In this document: positions 1 through 9,187 of the stretch, one piece after another
How positions within the stretch are numbered: the stretch's first letter is position 1
Layout: each line of letters begins with the position of its first letter
Notes under the pieces: generated by a model
What the model was told of the DNA's origin: nothing
Database searches by the model: none
Seen by the model: the letters and a program-made list of their open reading frames with translations, nothing else
Assembly (NCBI GenBank): GCA_021817825.1
Contig: JAKAFS010000001.1
Coordinates: 31,949-95,948, forward strand
Length of the DNA: 64,000 nt
From: Deltaproteobacteria bacterium
GTDB lineage: Bacteria; Desulfobacterota; Syntrophia; Syntrophales; UBA5619
Direction of reading: 5' to 3'
Made by a program: the position numbers and the translations under genes

Positions 1-42
1 ATGGCGACGACGGCCCCGAGCCAAAGCCGGGGGACGAACGGC

Positions 43-173
43 AAAACAGCTGGAACGATGGATCGGTGGAACGTCAGAACGGTGGATCGGCAAATGGAGA
101 GGAACAGCGGAAAGCGTCAGCGGTGGTGATGGCTCAAGATACTGCCAAGGCCGGTGAAAATCAAGAAAAAGAT
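43..173. repeat. Direct repeat, copy 1 (downstream of the Tat hydrolase)
   Basis: This 131-bp stretch begins aaaacagctggaacgatgga and ends tcaagaaaaagat. It is clearly the same sequence as 1689-1837, with shared blocks including gcggaaagcgtcagcggtgg and atcaagaaaaa. The two copies lie in the same orientation on either side of the hydrolase gene. Copy 2 runs into the last codons of coaE, so copy 1 looks like a duplicate of the coaE tail plus its downstream spacer. The alignment was done by eye. Confidence 0.8.
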
Positions 174-231
174 CGGGCGCGCGAAAGAGAGGCCCTGTCC
201 TCCGAAGATCGCAGCGGCCTCTCCTTCGCGC
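162..231 (-). terminator. Long hairpin downstream of the Tat hydrolase
   Basis: Positions 179-194 and 216-231 form a 16-bp inverted repeat (one G-T wobble) with a 21-nt loop, starting 21 bp past the hydrolase stop. On the minus strand it is followed, after about 8 nt, by a run of five T (complement of 166-170). It looks like an intrinsic terminator for the hydrolase transcript. The T-run is farther from the stem than usual, so it could also simply protect the mRNA 3' end. Confidence 0.6.
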
Positions 232-252
232 ATGTTTTTCCGGCAATTCGGC

Positions 253-1650
253 TTAGGCGAACACCTCGTGCAGCCAATTGTCGATGTAATTGTTCTCCAG
301 GGTCACCACATTGGGGAAACCAGGCGTCGTACCGCCGCCGTGGGTCATGCCTTCGATGAAGATCATGTCCTTCTTCTCGGCGACCGAGTCGTTGTAAATC
401 CATTCGGCAACCTCGAACTCAAAGCCGGCGGTGCGGCCGACCGCCAAGGTCGGACAGTGGATATACCGGCTGTTGCCGTTGGGGCTGCTGAAGTTGTCTT
501 CCCAGCGAACGCCGAAACACTCGGTCTCGTTGTAGCCGAACCGGTGTTCATCGACGTGCATGCCGAGGTACAGGAATTCACTGACCTTGGTGTTGTAGCA
601 CTTGCTCATGTCCTCAAAGTTGCCGGGGTCCTTGTCGGCATTACGAAGGCTGGGAACGATTTGGGTGGTAATGGTGCCGTCATTGTGCAGCAGCTTGCAG
701 GCGCCCTTGGTGCGGCTGTAGAAGCGGATGTCGTGGGCATACAACTGGTAAGCGTTGACGTTGCCGAACCCCATGACCACGCAGAAGGGCTCGTCGTCGG
801 AGAACATGCCTTTGCCGGCCTTGATGCGATGCATGCGCTCCCGGGCCTTGTCGAGCAGGCGGTTGTAGCGCTCTGCCTGGGCCCTCCAGATCTCCCGGCA
901 GAATCGGTCGGTGTAGCTGGCGACGCCGTTGCCCAGATAGCCGTTCTCGGCGGTCAGCGGATCCAGTCTTTTCGTGCGCTTCATGACGCTGTCGTCGTCC
1001 ACGAGGTTGGTGGCCAGAGAGGCCAGCACGTTGACCATGAAGCCGTGGTTGGGGTCGCAGTAGATGATGCCGTCCGCAGGCGTCAGGGTCATGTTGGGGA
1101 TCGGGAGGAACATATGGGGGCCCTGGAAGGTGGCGGGACCGTTCTCGGCGATCCTCTGGTAGGCGCTTTGCAGGTTGCAGCCCCGGCTGTTTCCCCAAAG
1201 GACGATCTTCTCGACGCCGCTGATATTCGCCTTGATCCATTTGATGCAGTTGCTCAGATACTGCACCTGGTCGATGAAGTAACCATTCGTGGGGGCGCAG
1301 TTGGCGGAACGGTAGCCCAATGCGGCGAACCGTTTGATGCCGGCGTTGGGCAGGATGTCGGTGGATCGGGAACTGCCGTACATATTCAGGATGCAGATCC
1401 GGGATCGAAAAGCGTCCGCCGCGCCCGGATCATAGACAATAATGTTGGCGCCGCTGACGCTGCCGAGTTTTTCCGCGATGGGTGGTCCGGCGGCCCGGGC
1501 AGTGCTGCCGAAGCCGCCCAGAACGGCGGCGGAAACGGCGGCGCCGGTCACCCCGCTGTACTTGAGAAAATCTCTGCGGTTTAAGCCTTTCGCGTGTTTT
1601 TTGCCTGTTTCCAGCGGCCGCTCCGAGAAAACCCTTTTGGTGGTGCGCAT
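253..1650 (-). CDS. Tat-exported alpha/beta hydrolase
   Basis: This 465-aa protein has a twin-arginine signal: LNRRDFLKYSG at about residues 23-33, then a hydrophobic stretch ending near STARAAG. It should therefore be exported folded. A nucleophile elbow of the G-x-S-x-G type (GNSRG) follows the strand KIVLW, and a late EGMTHGG supplies a likely catalytic histidine; together these mark the alpha/beta-hydrolase fold. Substrate is unknown, and an esterase or lipase-like role would be a guess. The start has a strong ribosome site, AGGAGGAGG, about 3 bp upstream. The gene stands alone between two direct-repeat copies and ends in a long hairpin, which suggests it was inserted downstream of coaE as a unit. 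Fold call is firm; function is not. Confidence 0.8.
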   Translation of the reverse strand: MRTTKRVFSERPLETGKKHAKGLNRRDFLKYSGVTGAAVSAAVLGGFGSTARAAGPPIAEKLGSVSGANIIVYDPGAADAFRSRICILNMYGSSRSTDILPNAGIKRFAALGYRSANCAPTNGYFIDQVQYLSNCIKWIKANISGVEKIVLWGNSRGCNLQSAYQRIAENGPATFQGPHMFLPIPNMTLTPADGIIYCDPNHGFMVNVLASLATNLVDDDSVMKRTKRLDPLTAENGYLGNGVASYTDRFCREIWRAQAERYNRLLDKARERMHRIKAGKGMFSDDEPFCVVMGFGNVNAYQLYAHDIRFYSRTKGACKLLHNDGTITTQIVPSLRNADKDPGNFEDMSKCYNTKVSEFLYLGMHVDEHRFGYNETECFGVRWEDNFSSPNGNSRYIHCPTLAVGRTAGFEFEVAEWIYNDSVAEKKDMIFIEGMTHGGGTTPGFPNVVTLENNYIDNWLHEVFA

Positions 1651-1688
1651 CGTCCTCCTCCTCTCGTTTCGTTTGCGGATGATTCCCT

Positions 1689-1837
1689 AAAACAGCTGGA
1701 ACGATGGAACGGGTGAATCGGTAGAACGGTGGAACGGTGGAACGGTGGAACGGTGGAACGGGAAGAATAGCGGAAAGCGTCAGCGGTGGTGATGGTGGAA
1801 GATACCGCCAAGGCCGGGGAAGATCAAGAAAAAAGAT
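1689..1837. repeat. Direct repeat, copy 2, with an internal 8-bp tandem repeat
   Basis: This is the second copy of the 43-173 sequence, 149 bp long. It differs mainly by an expanded 8-bp tandem unit, aacggtgg, present four times plus a partial copy at 1725-1762. It spans the coaE stop codon (1824-1826) and the last four coaE codons, then the space before the hydrolase start. The copy number of the short unit probably explains the length difference between the two copies. Confidence 0.8.
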
Positions 1838-2450
1838 GAGGCGAAGACTGCTCTTTTTCTTCCAGCTCCTCCCAGACCGCCTCTACCCTCCTTTGGGTCT
1901 CCTCCGGGGTGCCTTCGTTGTTGACAACGATATCGGCATAGGGAAGCTTGGCATCGATCGGCATCTGGGAGGCGAGCCGCTTTTCGGCCTCTTCGCGGCT
2001 AAAGCCGTTGCGGGCCATGAGGCGCGCGATCTGCCCTTCCCTGGGGAGATAGACGAGCAGGATGAGGTCGAACTGATCGGTCATCCCGGTTTCGATGAGA
2101 AGCGGCACGTCGGAAAGGATGATGGCCTCCGGGTGCTCGGCCCTGATCGCCGCGATCCGGGCCAGCCGCTCCTGCTGAACCGCGGGATGGACGATGCGGT
2201 TGAGAACTTCGAGTTCTGCGGGATTGGCAAAGACGATGGCCCCGAGCTTGCGGCGGTTGATCGTCCGGTCGGCCCGCAGGATGCCCCTGCCGAAATGTCG
2301 GACGATCTCGTGCCAGGCGGGCTTGTCCGGCGCTTCCACCGCATGGGCCAGGGCATCGGCGTCGATCAGGAAGGCCCCTTTTTCCATCAGCATCCGGGCG
2401 ACGGTCGATTTGCCGCAGGCGATCCCACCGGTCAGGCCCACATTCAGCAT
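1824..2450 (-). CDS. coaE: Dephospho-CoA kinase
   Basis: Catalyses the last step of coenzyme A synthesis, ATP-dependent phosphorylation of the 3'-hydroxyl of dephospho-CoA, in the cytoplasm. The 208-aa length is normal for CoaE. The P-loop GGIACGKST lies at residues 8-16, followed by the family motif LIDADALAH and a lid-region RQI/RLMARNGFS stretch. It lies 9 bp after the coaX stop on the same strand, so two CoA-pathway enzymes are probably cotranscribed. The last codons fall inside direct repeat copy 2, so the extreme C-terminus may have been altered by the duplication event. Identification is secure. Confidence 0.95.
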   Translation of the reverse strand: MLNVGLTGGIACGKSTVARMLMEKGAFLIDADALAHAVEAPDKPAWHEIVRHFGRGILRADRTINRRKLGAIVFANPAELEVLNRIVHPAVQQERLARIAAIRAEHPEAIILSDVPLLIETGMTDQFDLILLVYLPREGQIARLMARNGFSREEAEKRLASQMPIDAKLPYADIVVNNEGTPEETQRRVEAVWEELEEKEQSSPHLFS

Positions 2451-2459
2451 CGCGATTCC

Positions 2460-3239
2460 TCAGGATTGGGAAGCGGGACGGTTCCGCAGGAAGATGAGGC
2501 GCAACCCTTCGAGGGTCAGCATCTCATCGACGACGTCGATATGCCGGGCCACGCCGGCGATCACCTTCGCCAGTCCCCCGGTGGCCACGACCAAGGTCGG
2601 CGCGGCGATTTCCGCCTTCATCCGCTCGATGATCCCGTCCACCAGCCCCGCATAGCCGTACATGATCCCCGCCTGCATGCCGCTGACCGTATCTTTGGTG
2701 ATGACGAAGCGCGGTTTGCTCAGTTCCACCCGGGGCAGTTTGGCCGCCCGATTGAAGAGGGCCTCGCTGGAAATCATGACCCCCGGGGCGATGCAGCCGC
2801 CCATATACTCCCCCTTGGCGGAGATGTAGTCGAAAGTCGTGGCGGTGCCGAAATCGACGATAATCATCGCCTGGCGATGCTTCTCGTAGGCGGCGACGGC
2901 ATTGACGATCCGGTCCGCTCCCACCTCCTTGGGGTTGTCGTAGAAGATCGGCATCCCCGTCTTCACGCCGGGTCCCACGATAATCGGTTCGATGCCGAAG
3001 TATTTCTGGCAGATCGGTTCCAGGATGTTGAGCATCGGCGGAACGACGCAGGAGATGATGATGTCGGTGATGGCCTTCGAGGAGATCTTGCTGTTCTTGT
3101 AGAGCGTCAGGATCAGCATCCCGTACTCGTCGACGGTATGATCGATGACGGTCCGGACCCGCCAGTTGTGGACCAGCTTCCCCCCGTCGTAGAGTCCCAG
3201 CACCGTATTGGTGTTTCCCACATCAATGACCAGCAGCAT
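2460..3239 (-). CDS. coaX: Type III pantothenate kinase
   Basis: Phosphorylates pantothenate, the first step of CoA synthesis. At 259 aa it is normal length for CoaX and belongs to the ASKHA fold, unrelated to CoaA. Visible motifs are the phosphate-1 loop DVGNTN (residues 6-11), GADR (107-110) in the pantothenate pocket, and DFGTATT (129-135), the phosphate-2 loop. The start ATG at 3239 overlaps the birA 3' end by 17 bp and follows AGAGGTGG. Gene order birA-coaX-coaE suggests one transcript; birA-coaX adjacency is common in Desulfobacterota and Firmicutes. Confidence 0.95.
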   Translation of the reverse strand: MLLVIDVGNTNTVLGLYDGGKLVHNWRVRTVIDHTVDEYGMLILTLYKNSKISSKAITDIIISCVVPPMLNILEPICQKYFGIEPIIVGPGVKTGMPIFYDNPKEVGADRIVNAVAAYEKHRQAMIIVDFGTATTFDYISAKGEYMGGCIAPGVMISSEALFNRAAKLPRVELSKPRFVITKDTVSGMQAGIMYGYAGLVDGIIERMKAEIAAPTLVVATGGLAKVIAGVARHIDVVDEMLTLEGLRLIFLRNRPASQS

Positions 3240-4053
3240 GTTCCACCTCTTTTTTTCCTGCCCCGTCCTTCATGATCGTCGCATCCCCGGCCGTGATCCT
3301 AAGGGGCGTCCCGCTCCCGTCGGAGAGCAGCAGCGCCCCGTCGTGATCGATGCCGGCCACCCGCCCCTCCCGGACTTCATCCCGGAAAAGGACGCGGATC
3401 AATTGTCCTTCCATCTCCGAAAGGGTCAGCCAGCGGCGCCGTACCGGGGCAAAGCCCTCGCGGAGGAATATCCCGTACCAACGCTCGACGCTCGCGTAAA
3501 GCGCAAGGGCCACCGCTTCCCGGGCGAGTTCTTTTCCCGTCGCCTCGAAAAGCGAGGTCGCCGTCTCGCGGTGGGCCGGATCGAACTTATCCCGGGGCAT
3601 GTTCACGTTCACGCCGATCCCCAGGACGACCGCGGCCAGGGCCGAGCCTTTCAGGTAGGTCTCGGCGAGGATGCCGCAGACCTTGCGCCCCCCGATCCGG
3701 ACGTCGTTGGGCCATTTGAGGCCCACGCCCTGGGGACAAAACTCGCGGATCGCCTCGGCCACCGCAACGCCGGCCATGAGCGTCATTCCCGAGGCCTCGC
3801 TCGGGGCGATCGCCGGCCGCAGCAAAATGGAGGTATAGAGATTCCGGCCCGGCGGCGACTGCCAGACCCGCTTCAGACGGCCCCGGCCCGCGGTCTGGAG
3901 GTCGGCGAGCACCACCGTCCCCTCGGGCGCTCCTTCCCGGGCGAGGCTCAAGGCCAGGCGATTCGTCGAATCAATTTCCGGAACCACCTGGAGCCGCCCG
4001 CCGATTCGCTTTCCGGCGAAACCGCTCCGCAATGCCGCTTCGTCAAACACCAT
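3223..4053 (-). CDS. birA: Biotin--[acetyl-CoA-carboxylase] ligase (no DNA-binding domain)
   Basis: Attaches biotin to carboxyl-carrier proteins through biotinyl-AMP. The 276-aa product has the GRGR adenylate loop (residues 56-59) and KWPND (113-117), both diagnostic of the ligase core, plus the C-terminal SH3-like domain ending near ITAGDATIM. No N-terminal winged helix is present, so it should be a ligase only and not a biotin operon repressor. I start it at the ATG at 4053 ([11 protein letters not shown]); an in-frame start at 4137 would add 28 residues that run through repeat-like DNA and match nothing. It overlaps coaX by 17 bp. Confidence 0.93.
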   Translation of the reverse strand: MVFDEAALRSGFAGKRIGGRLQVVPEIDSTNRLALSLAREGAPEGTVVLADLQTAGRGRLKRVWQSPPGRNLYTSILLRPAIAPSEASGMTLMAGVAVAEAIREFCPQGVGLKWPNDVRIGGRKVCGILAETYLKGSALAAVVLGIGVNVNMPRDKFDPAHRETATSLFEATGKELAREAVALALYASVERWYGIFLREGFAPVRRRWLTLSEMEGQLIRVLFRDEVREGRVAGIDHDGALLLSDGSGTPLRITAGDATIMKDGAGKKEVEHAAGH

Positions 4054-4155
4054 ATCGGTCCTGGATTCCCGCTCCCCGATCAGGTCGGGGGAGGTGGCTA
4101 GCTTCGCGGGAAACACCCATGCCCCGCGGGGAACCACGGAGGCATGGAAGTATCT

Positions 4156-4220
4156 GTCACCCCCGGGTCAGCGGAGGTCCAGAAGTTCTTTAAATGGATT
4201 CCCGCTGACCCGGGAATGAC
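4156..4220. repeat. Palindromic intergenic (REP-like) element
   Basis: Arms 4156-4181 and 4195-4220 are inverted copies of each other, 21 of 26 bases paired, around a 13-nt A/T-rich loop. The right arm, tggattcccgctgacccggg followed by aatgac, resembles a palindromic intergenic unit often scattered in bacterial genomes. It lies in the nadC-birA gap and could fold in nadC read-through RNA. Only one copy is seen in this window. Confidence 0.6.
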
Positions 4221-4287
4221 AAAAAAGGCCGCATCTTTCGTAGTGATGGCAAATAAATACTGTTCCCTTGGCCAAATGGACCGGGAA

Positions 4288-5136
4288 TCAAGTTCCCTTC
4301 ACCTGCGTCACGTTGAGGGAGATATCGGCCGCCGCAACCGAATGGGTCAGAGCCCCCACGGAGATGAGATCCACGCCCACGGCCGCCACTTCCCGGACCC
4401 GCGCCAGCGACATGTTGCCCGAGGCCTCCAGGGGAATCCGGCCCGCCACGCGGGCCACGGCCCGGGACATCTCGTCGAGGCCCATGTTGTCCAGCAGCAC
4501 CGCATCGGCCCCGGCGGTGAGCGCCTCTTCCAGTTCCGAGAGGTTCTTCACCTCCACCTCGATTTTCAGGGTGTGGGGGATCCGCTCGCGGCAGCGCTTG
4601 ACGGCGACGGCGATCCCGCCCGCCGCCGCGATGTGGTTGTCCTTGATCAGGACCCCGTCGTAAAGGGCGAAGCGGTGGTTTCTCCCGCCGCCGGCACGGA
4701 CCGCATACTTGTCGAGAATCCGCAGGCCCGGCACGGTCTTGCGGGTATCGAGAATCCGGGCCCGCGTCCCGGCCACGGCAGCGACGAACTGTTGCGTCAG
4801 CGTCGCAATCCCGGACAGGCGCTGGAAGAGGTTCAGGGCGACCCGCTCGGCCGTGAGGATCGAGGCCAGCGATCCTTCCACCTCGGCAAGAGGTGCGCCC
4901 TTCTCCACCGGCTCGCCGTCTTTGCACAGGGCCCGGAAAACCAGGGCCGGATCGAGGGTCCGGAAGACCTCGCCGAAGACGTCGATCCCGGCCACGACGA
5001 GCGCTGCTTTCGCGGTCGCCAGGGCCGTCCCCCGGGCCTCCGCAGGCAGCGTCGCTTCGGTCGTGATGTCGCCCGATCCGATGTCCTCGTTCAAGGCAGC
5101 GCGGATCAGATCCAAAAGTTGCTGTCGCGGCAACAT
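4288..5136 (-). CDS. nadC: Nicotinate-nucleotide pyrophosphorylase (carboxylating)
   Basis: Converts quinolinate and PRPP to nicotinate mononucleotide, CO2 and PPi in de novo NAD synthesis. The 282-aa length is standard. Recognisable blocks are the N-terminal LNEDIGSGDITTEA, the TRKTVPGLR substrate loop (R and K contact quinolinate), GGGRNHRFALYDGVLIKDNH, and the barrel segment VLLDNM followed by EASGNM. It begins 13 bp after the valS stop on the same strand. nadA and nadB are not in this window. The end faces a palindromic element, and no ordinary intrinsic terminator is obvious. Confidence 0.95.
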   Translation of the reverse strand: MLPRQQLLDLIRAALNEDIGSGDITTEATLPAEARGTALATAKAALVVAGIDVFGEVFRTLDPALVFRALCKDGEPVEKGAPLAEVEGSLASILTAERVALNLFQRLSGIATLTQQFVAAVAGTRARILDTRKTVPGLRILDKYAVRAGGGRNHRFALYDGVLIKDNHIAAAGGIAVAVKRCRERIPHTLKIEVEVKNLSELEEALTAGADAVLLDNMGLDEMSRAVARVAGRIPLEASGNMSLARVREVAAVGVDLISVGALTHSVAAADISLNVTQVKGT

Positions 5137-5149
5137 GCGTCCTGTCCCC

Positions 5150-7816
5150 CTACCCTTCGGCGGCCAGCGCCGCGAGCCGTGTCAGGGCCGCCTCCAGGGC
5201 GGTCCGCTTTTCCGTCAGATCCCGGGACTTTTCCTGTTCCTTGGCCACCACGTCCGGAGCCGCCTTCTCCAGAAAGGCCGGATTGCCGAGCTTTTTCCCC
5301 ACCACGGCCAGATCCTTGTCGATCCGGGCAATCTCTTTTTCGAGCCGCGCCTTTTCCCCGGCAATGTCGATCACGCCGGCGAGATAGACATAGATGCGGA
5401 CGGGCCCGGCCACCGCGGTGGCCGTCCCCTTGGGCTCCTCCTGGGAACGGGTGACGTTCAGGGTCTCGAGATTGGCCAGGTTCGTGATGTAGACCCGCCC
5501 CTTTTCCAGTGTCGCCTCCACGGCCGCGTCGGGAACGGAGAGGGTCGTCTTGAGCTTCAGGGACGGCGCCACATTCATCTCGCCGCGGATGTTCCGGATC
5601 CTCGTGATGACCTCCATGACGAGCCCCATCTCCCGCTCCGCCTCGGGATCGGCCTTGGCCTCATCGACGGCGGGAAAGGCGCTGACCATGATGGAACTGC
5701 CGTCGCCGACCAGGGTCTGCCAGATCTCTTCGGTCAAAAAGGGCATGAAGGGATGGAGGAGCTGGAGCGACTGCTTCAGGACGAAAAGCAAGGTCTGCTG
5801 GGCCGCGAGCCGCGCCGCCGGATCGTCCTTTCCGTAGAGGACGGGCTTGACCAGTTCCAGATACCAGTCGCAGAACTCGTGCCAGACGAACTGGTAGGCG
5901 GCCGCGGCGGCGTCGTTGAACCGGTACTCGTCGAGCCCCCGGATGACCTCGGCGACGGTTTTGTCGAGCCGGGAGAGGATCCAGCGATCGGCGATGGAGA
6001 GGTCCTGAGGGCTGACCGCGGCCCCGTCGTCCGGCATATCTTCGAGATTCATCATCGAGAAGCGGGTCGCGTTCCAGATCTTGTTGATGAAGTACTTGTT
6101 CCCTTCGATCCGCTCTTCCGACATCCGGACGTCGCGCCCTTGGGCTGCAAAGGCCGCCAGGGTGAAGCGGAAGGCGTCGGTCCCGAACTTGTCCATCATT
6201 TCCAGGGGATCGATGCTGTTCCCCTTCGATTTGCTCATTTTTTCGCCCTTTTCATCCCGAACCAGGGCGTGGAGATAGACGTCGTGGAAAGGAACGTCTT
6301 TCATGCAGTAGATCCCCATCATCATCATCCGGGCGACCCAGAAAAAGAGGATGTCGAAGCCGGTGACCAAGAGCGATGTGGGATAGAAGGTCTTGAGCGC
6401 CGGGGTCTGCTCCGGCCAGCCCAGGGTCGAGAAGGGCCAGAGGGCCGAGCTGAACCAGGTATCGAGGACGTCCTCTTCCTGCCGGAGTTTCGCGCTTTGG
6501 CAGTCGGGGCAGCGGTCGGGATCTACGGCCGCCACGATCAGTTTTCCGCACCCCTCGCAGGTCCAGACGGGAATCCGGTGGCCCCACCAGATCTGCCGGG
6601 AGATGCACCAGTCGCGGATGTTGTTCATCCATTCGAAATAGGTGGCCTCCCAGGAGGGCGGAACGATGCGGGTCTTGCCGGTCACGACGGCGGCGATCGC
6701 CTCTTTGGCCAGGGGCGCGATCTTGACAAACCACTGCCGCGAGACGGCAGGTTCGATGTCGGTCTTGCAGCGGTAGCACTGGCCGACGTTGTGGGAGTAA
6801 GGCTCGATCCCCCGGAGCCAGCCGCCTTTTTCCAGATCGGCGACCACGTTCTTGCGGGCCTCGTAACGGTCCTGCCCTTGATAGGCGCCGCCGTTCGCGT
6901 TGATGATGGCCTGGTCGTCCATGATCTTGATGATCGGAAGATTGTGGCGGCCGGCCATGGCAAAGTCGGCCGGGTCCGAAGAGGGGGTGATCTTGACCGC
7001 CCCGGAGCCGAACTCCATGGTGACGTAATCGTCGGCAATGATCGGAATCCGCCGGTTGACCAGGGGCAGGATCACCTCCTTGCCCACCACGTCCTTGTAG
7101 CGCGGATCGTCGGGATGGACGGCCACGGCCGTGTCGCCCAGCATGGTTTCCGGCCGCGTCGTCGCCACGATGACGCCCCCTTGGCCGTCGGCAAAGGGGT
7201 AGAAGATGTTCCAGAGATGGCCCGCCTCCTGATGGTATTCGACCTCGAGATCCGAGATGGCCGTCAGGCAGCGGGGGCACCAGTTGACGATGTAATCGCC
7301 CTGGTAGATCAGGCCGTCGTTGTAGAGGCGGACAAAGACCTCCCGGACCGCCTTGGAGAGCCCCTCGTCCATGGTGAACCGTTCGCGGGCCCAGTCGCAG
7401 GAGCTGCCGAGACGCTGGAGCTGATGGATGATGACCCCGCCGTATTTCGCCTTCCACTGCCAGACCCGCTCGATGAACTTTTCCCGGCCCAGATCGTGAC
7501 GGGAGAGCCCTTCCTTGGCCAGTTCCTTCTCGACGACGTTCTGGGTGGCGATGCCCGCGTGGTCCATCCCCGGCATCCAGAGGGCGTTGTACCCCTGCAT
7601 CCGCTTGTAGCGCACGACGATATCCTGGAGGACATTGTTGAGCGCATGGCCCATATGGAGCATGCCCGTCACGTTCGGCGGGGGGATGACGATGGAAAAG
7701 GGTTTCTTGTCGCTTTCGTCCTGGGCGTGGAAAAAATCATGCTCCAGCCAGTATTGATACCACCTCGCCTCCGCCTCCCGGGGCTCGTACACCTTGGTCA
7801 ACGCCTCTTTACCCAT
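5150..7816 (-). CDS. valS: Valyl-tRNA synthetase
   Basis: Class I synthetase charging tRNA-Val. The 888-aa length is typical. The HIGH-type motif PPPNVTGMLHMGHA lies at residues 45-58 and KMSKSKGN at about 525. Between them sit the CP1 editing domain and zinc-ligand pairs (CEGCGK, CPDC), and the C-terminus has the coiled-coil arm (GEKARLEKEIARIDKDLAVV). The start has GGAGAGG upstream. The 108-bp leader before it contains an outer pair AAAGGGC / GCCCTTT that could form a long-loop stem, but there is no T-box sequence. A very long open frame runs antisense to it and is a GC-rich shadow. Confidence 0.97.
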   Translation of the reverse strand: MGKEALTKVYEPREAEARWYQYWLEHDFFHAQDESDKKPFSIVIPPPNVTGMLHMGHALNNVLQDIVVRYKRMQGYNALWMPGMDHAGIATQNVVEKELAKEGLSRHDLGREKFIERVWQWKAKYGGVIIHQLQRLGSSCDWARERFTMDEGLSKAVREVFVRLYNDGLIYQGDYIVNWCPRCLTAISDLEVEYHQEAGHLWNIFYPFADGQGGVIVATTRPETMLGDTAVAVHPDDPRYKDVVGKEVILPLVNRRIPIIADDYVTMEFGSGAVKITPSSDPADFAMAGRHNLPIIKIMDDQAIINANGGAYQGQDRYEARKNVVADLEKGGWLRGIEPYSHNVGQCYRCKTDIEPAVSRQWFVKIAPLAKEAIAAVVTGKTRIVPPSWEATYFEWMNNIRDWCISRQIWWGHRIPVWTCEGCGKLIVAAVDPDRCPDCQSAKLRQEEDVLDTWFSSALWPFSTLGWPEQTPALKTFYPTSLLVTGFDILFFWVARMMMMGIYCMKDVPFHDVYLHALVRDEKGEKMSKSKGNSIDPLEMMDKFGTDAFRFTLAAFAAQGRDVRMSEERIEGNKYFINKIWNATRFSMMNLEDMPDDGAAVSPQDLSIADRWILSRLDKTVAEVIRGLDEYRFNDAAAAAYQFVWHEFCDWYLELVKPVLYGKDDPAARLAAQQTLLFVLKQSLQLLHPFMPFLTEEIWQTLVGDGSSIMVSAFPAVDEAKADPEAEREMGLVMEVITRIRNIRGEMNVAPSLKLKTTLSVPDAAVEATLEKGRVYITNLANLETLNVTRSQEEPKGTATAVAGPVRIYVYLAGVIDIAGEKARLEKEIARIDKDLAVVGKKLGNPAFLEKAAPDVVAKEQEKSRDLTEKRTALEAALTRLAALAAEG

Positions 7817-7924
7817 TGTGCTGCCTCTCCGTCCTGTAACTTAAAAGGGCCCCCGGTTCACTCGCCGGCGGCGCTTTCCACCGTCGGTCAGGACCGCAAG
7901 CCCTTTTTCCTGTGTTTGTTTTCG

Positions 7925-9121
7925 TCAGTACCGCAACTCATCCCTGATCTTGCGGATCACCAGGAGCGCATCGGCCCCCGCCACGGGCTCCTGCGGCGCA
8001 AACTCGCCGGTCATCATATTCTTGGCTTCCATGATCCCCCGGGAAGTCACCACCATAGCGGCGTTGAAATAGGGAAGATCGGCCCGCAGATCGGGAAAGG
8101 GGGAGGCGCTGCCGATGAACTGCGTGGCCAGCGCCTGGTTTCCCGAAACTTTGATGAGAATATCCTCGATCATCATGGCGTAGCCGGCCCTGTCCACCGG
8201 TTCATCGGGACGGAAACTGCCGTCGGGATAGACTTCCAGCCCCCGGGCCCCGATTTTGAGAAGCGCCTCGATGTCGGCTCGGAGCGGATGGGCGGCGATG
8301 TCCGCCGGGACGGCCGTGCCGGCGATCGCTTTCTTCGCCTGTTCGGGGTCCTTGAAGGCCGTATCGAAACTTTTCGGCGTCCGCCTCTGGTAGAGGACGT
8401 CGATCTTCAACTCCTCCATGAAGAGGGCCGCCGCATCGGCCCGGGTCAACCGCGTAACCAGGGCGATCTTCTTCCCCGTGACGGTTCCCGGCATGGCCCG
8501 CTGGATCTTCTGCACCAGCTTCCAGCGCTTGTCGGCGTCGGCAACGTAGTCGCCATTTAAGGAGATGACCTGGCGGAACATCCGACCCGCCGTCTCCAGA
8601 TCCAGGGCGGTAAGGACGCACTCGCCCATGAAATAATAGGCCGCCGCCGATTTCGGTTCGATCACCAGGGCCTGATCGAAGGCCGCCCGGCTATTTTTCA
8701 GCCATTCATCGTCGGGTTTGCATTCAGCGCCGCGGTTCAGACAGGCCGCCCGGCTCAAGGTGTTGACGCGGATCACACCCACGAGCGTCAGGAGCTCCTC
8801 GTCCTTGTCCCGGACGTTCTTCTCCGCCTGTTTGAGGGCCGCAAAGGCGCCGGCAAAATCCTGCTGATAGGCCTTGGCCAGGGCGACGCCCGCGTGGGCT
8901 TTGGCATACCGCGGATCGAGCCTCAGGGCCAGCTCGAATTCCCGCGCCGCATCGGCCCATTTTTCCTGCTGAAGCAGTCTGTTGCCCGTGAAGGTATGGT
9001 GTTCCGGCGTATCGAGCTGGCTCAGCGGCTGCTGGACCTTCGGTCCGCAGGAGATCGTCAGCACAACCACGGCAATTGCCGCCATCCAGCGGATTCCTGT
9101 CCGGAATTCTATTCGGCCCAT
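7925..9121 (-). CDS. TPR lipoprotein with S-layer-homology (SLH) modules
   Basis: A 398-aa exported protein of unknown specific role. The N-terminus is a lipoprotein signal with Cys25 in LTISC. Residues about 40-200 hold tetratricopeptide-like helices (GNRLLQQEKWADAAREFELA, then ALVIEPKSAAAYYFMGECVL). The C-terminal half has SLH-type repeats: VTRLTRADAAALFMEEL, then GLEVYPDGSFRPDEPVDRAG, then SPFPDLRADLPYFNAAM followed by GEFAPQEPV. Such modules usually bind cell-wall polymer or peptidoglycan, so it may tether the outer membrane to the wall. It has its own putative promoter and a GGGAGGG ribosome site. It lies one gene block away from the envelope cluster at 12187-21826 and may act with it (inference). 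Confidence 0.8.
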   Translation of the reverse strand: MGRIEFRTGIRWMAAIAVVVLTISCGPKVQQPLSQLDTPEHHTFTGNRLLQQEKWADAAREFELALRLDPRYAKAHAGVALAKAYQQDFAGAFAALKQAEKNVRDKDEELLTLVGVIRVNTLSRAACLNRGAECKPDDEWLKNSRAAFDQALVIEPKSAAAYYFMGECVLTALDLETAGRMFRQVISLNGDYVADADKRWKLVQKIQRAMPGTVTGKKIALVTRLTRADAAALFMEELKIDVLYQRRTPKSFDTAFKDPEQAKKAIAGTAVPADIAAHPLRADIEALLKIGARGLEVYPDGSFRPDEPVDRAGYAMMIEDILIKVSGNQALATQFIGSASPFPDLRADLPYFNAAMVVTSRGIMEAKNMMTGEFAPQEPVAGADALLVIRKIRDELRY

Positions 9122-9187
9122 GGTACCCTCCCCGTTTCTGAATTTACCTGCCTGACGATGGTCATTTCCCTTCCATCTCCGGCGTTT

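Noticed and set aside
7817..7924. T-box riboswitch in front of valS
   Set aside because: No T-box core sequence is present, and T-boxes are rare outside Gram-positive bacteria.
4709..8560. Very long open frame on the plus strand antisense to valS and nadC
   Set aside because: It is the GC-rich shadow of valS and its neighbours, with no domain sense and no start signal.
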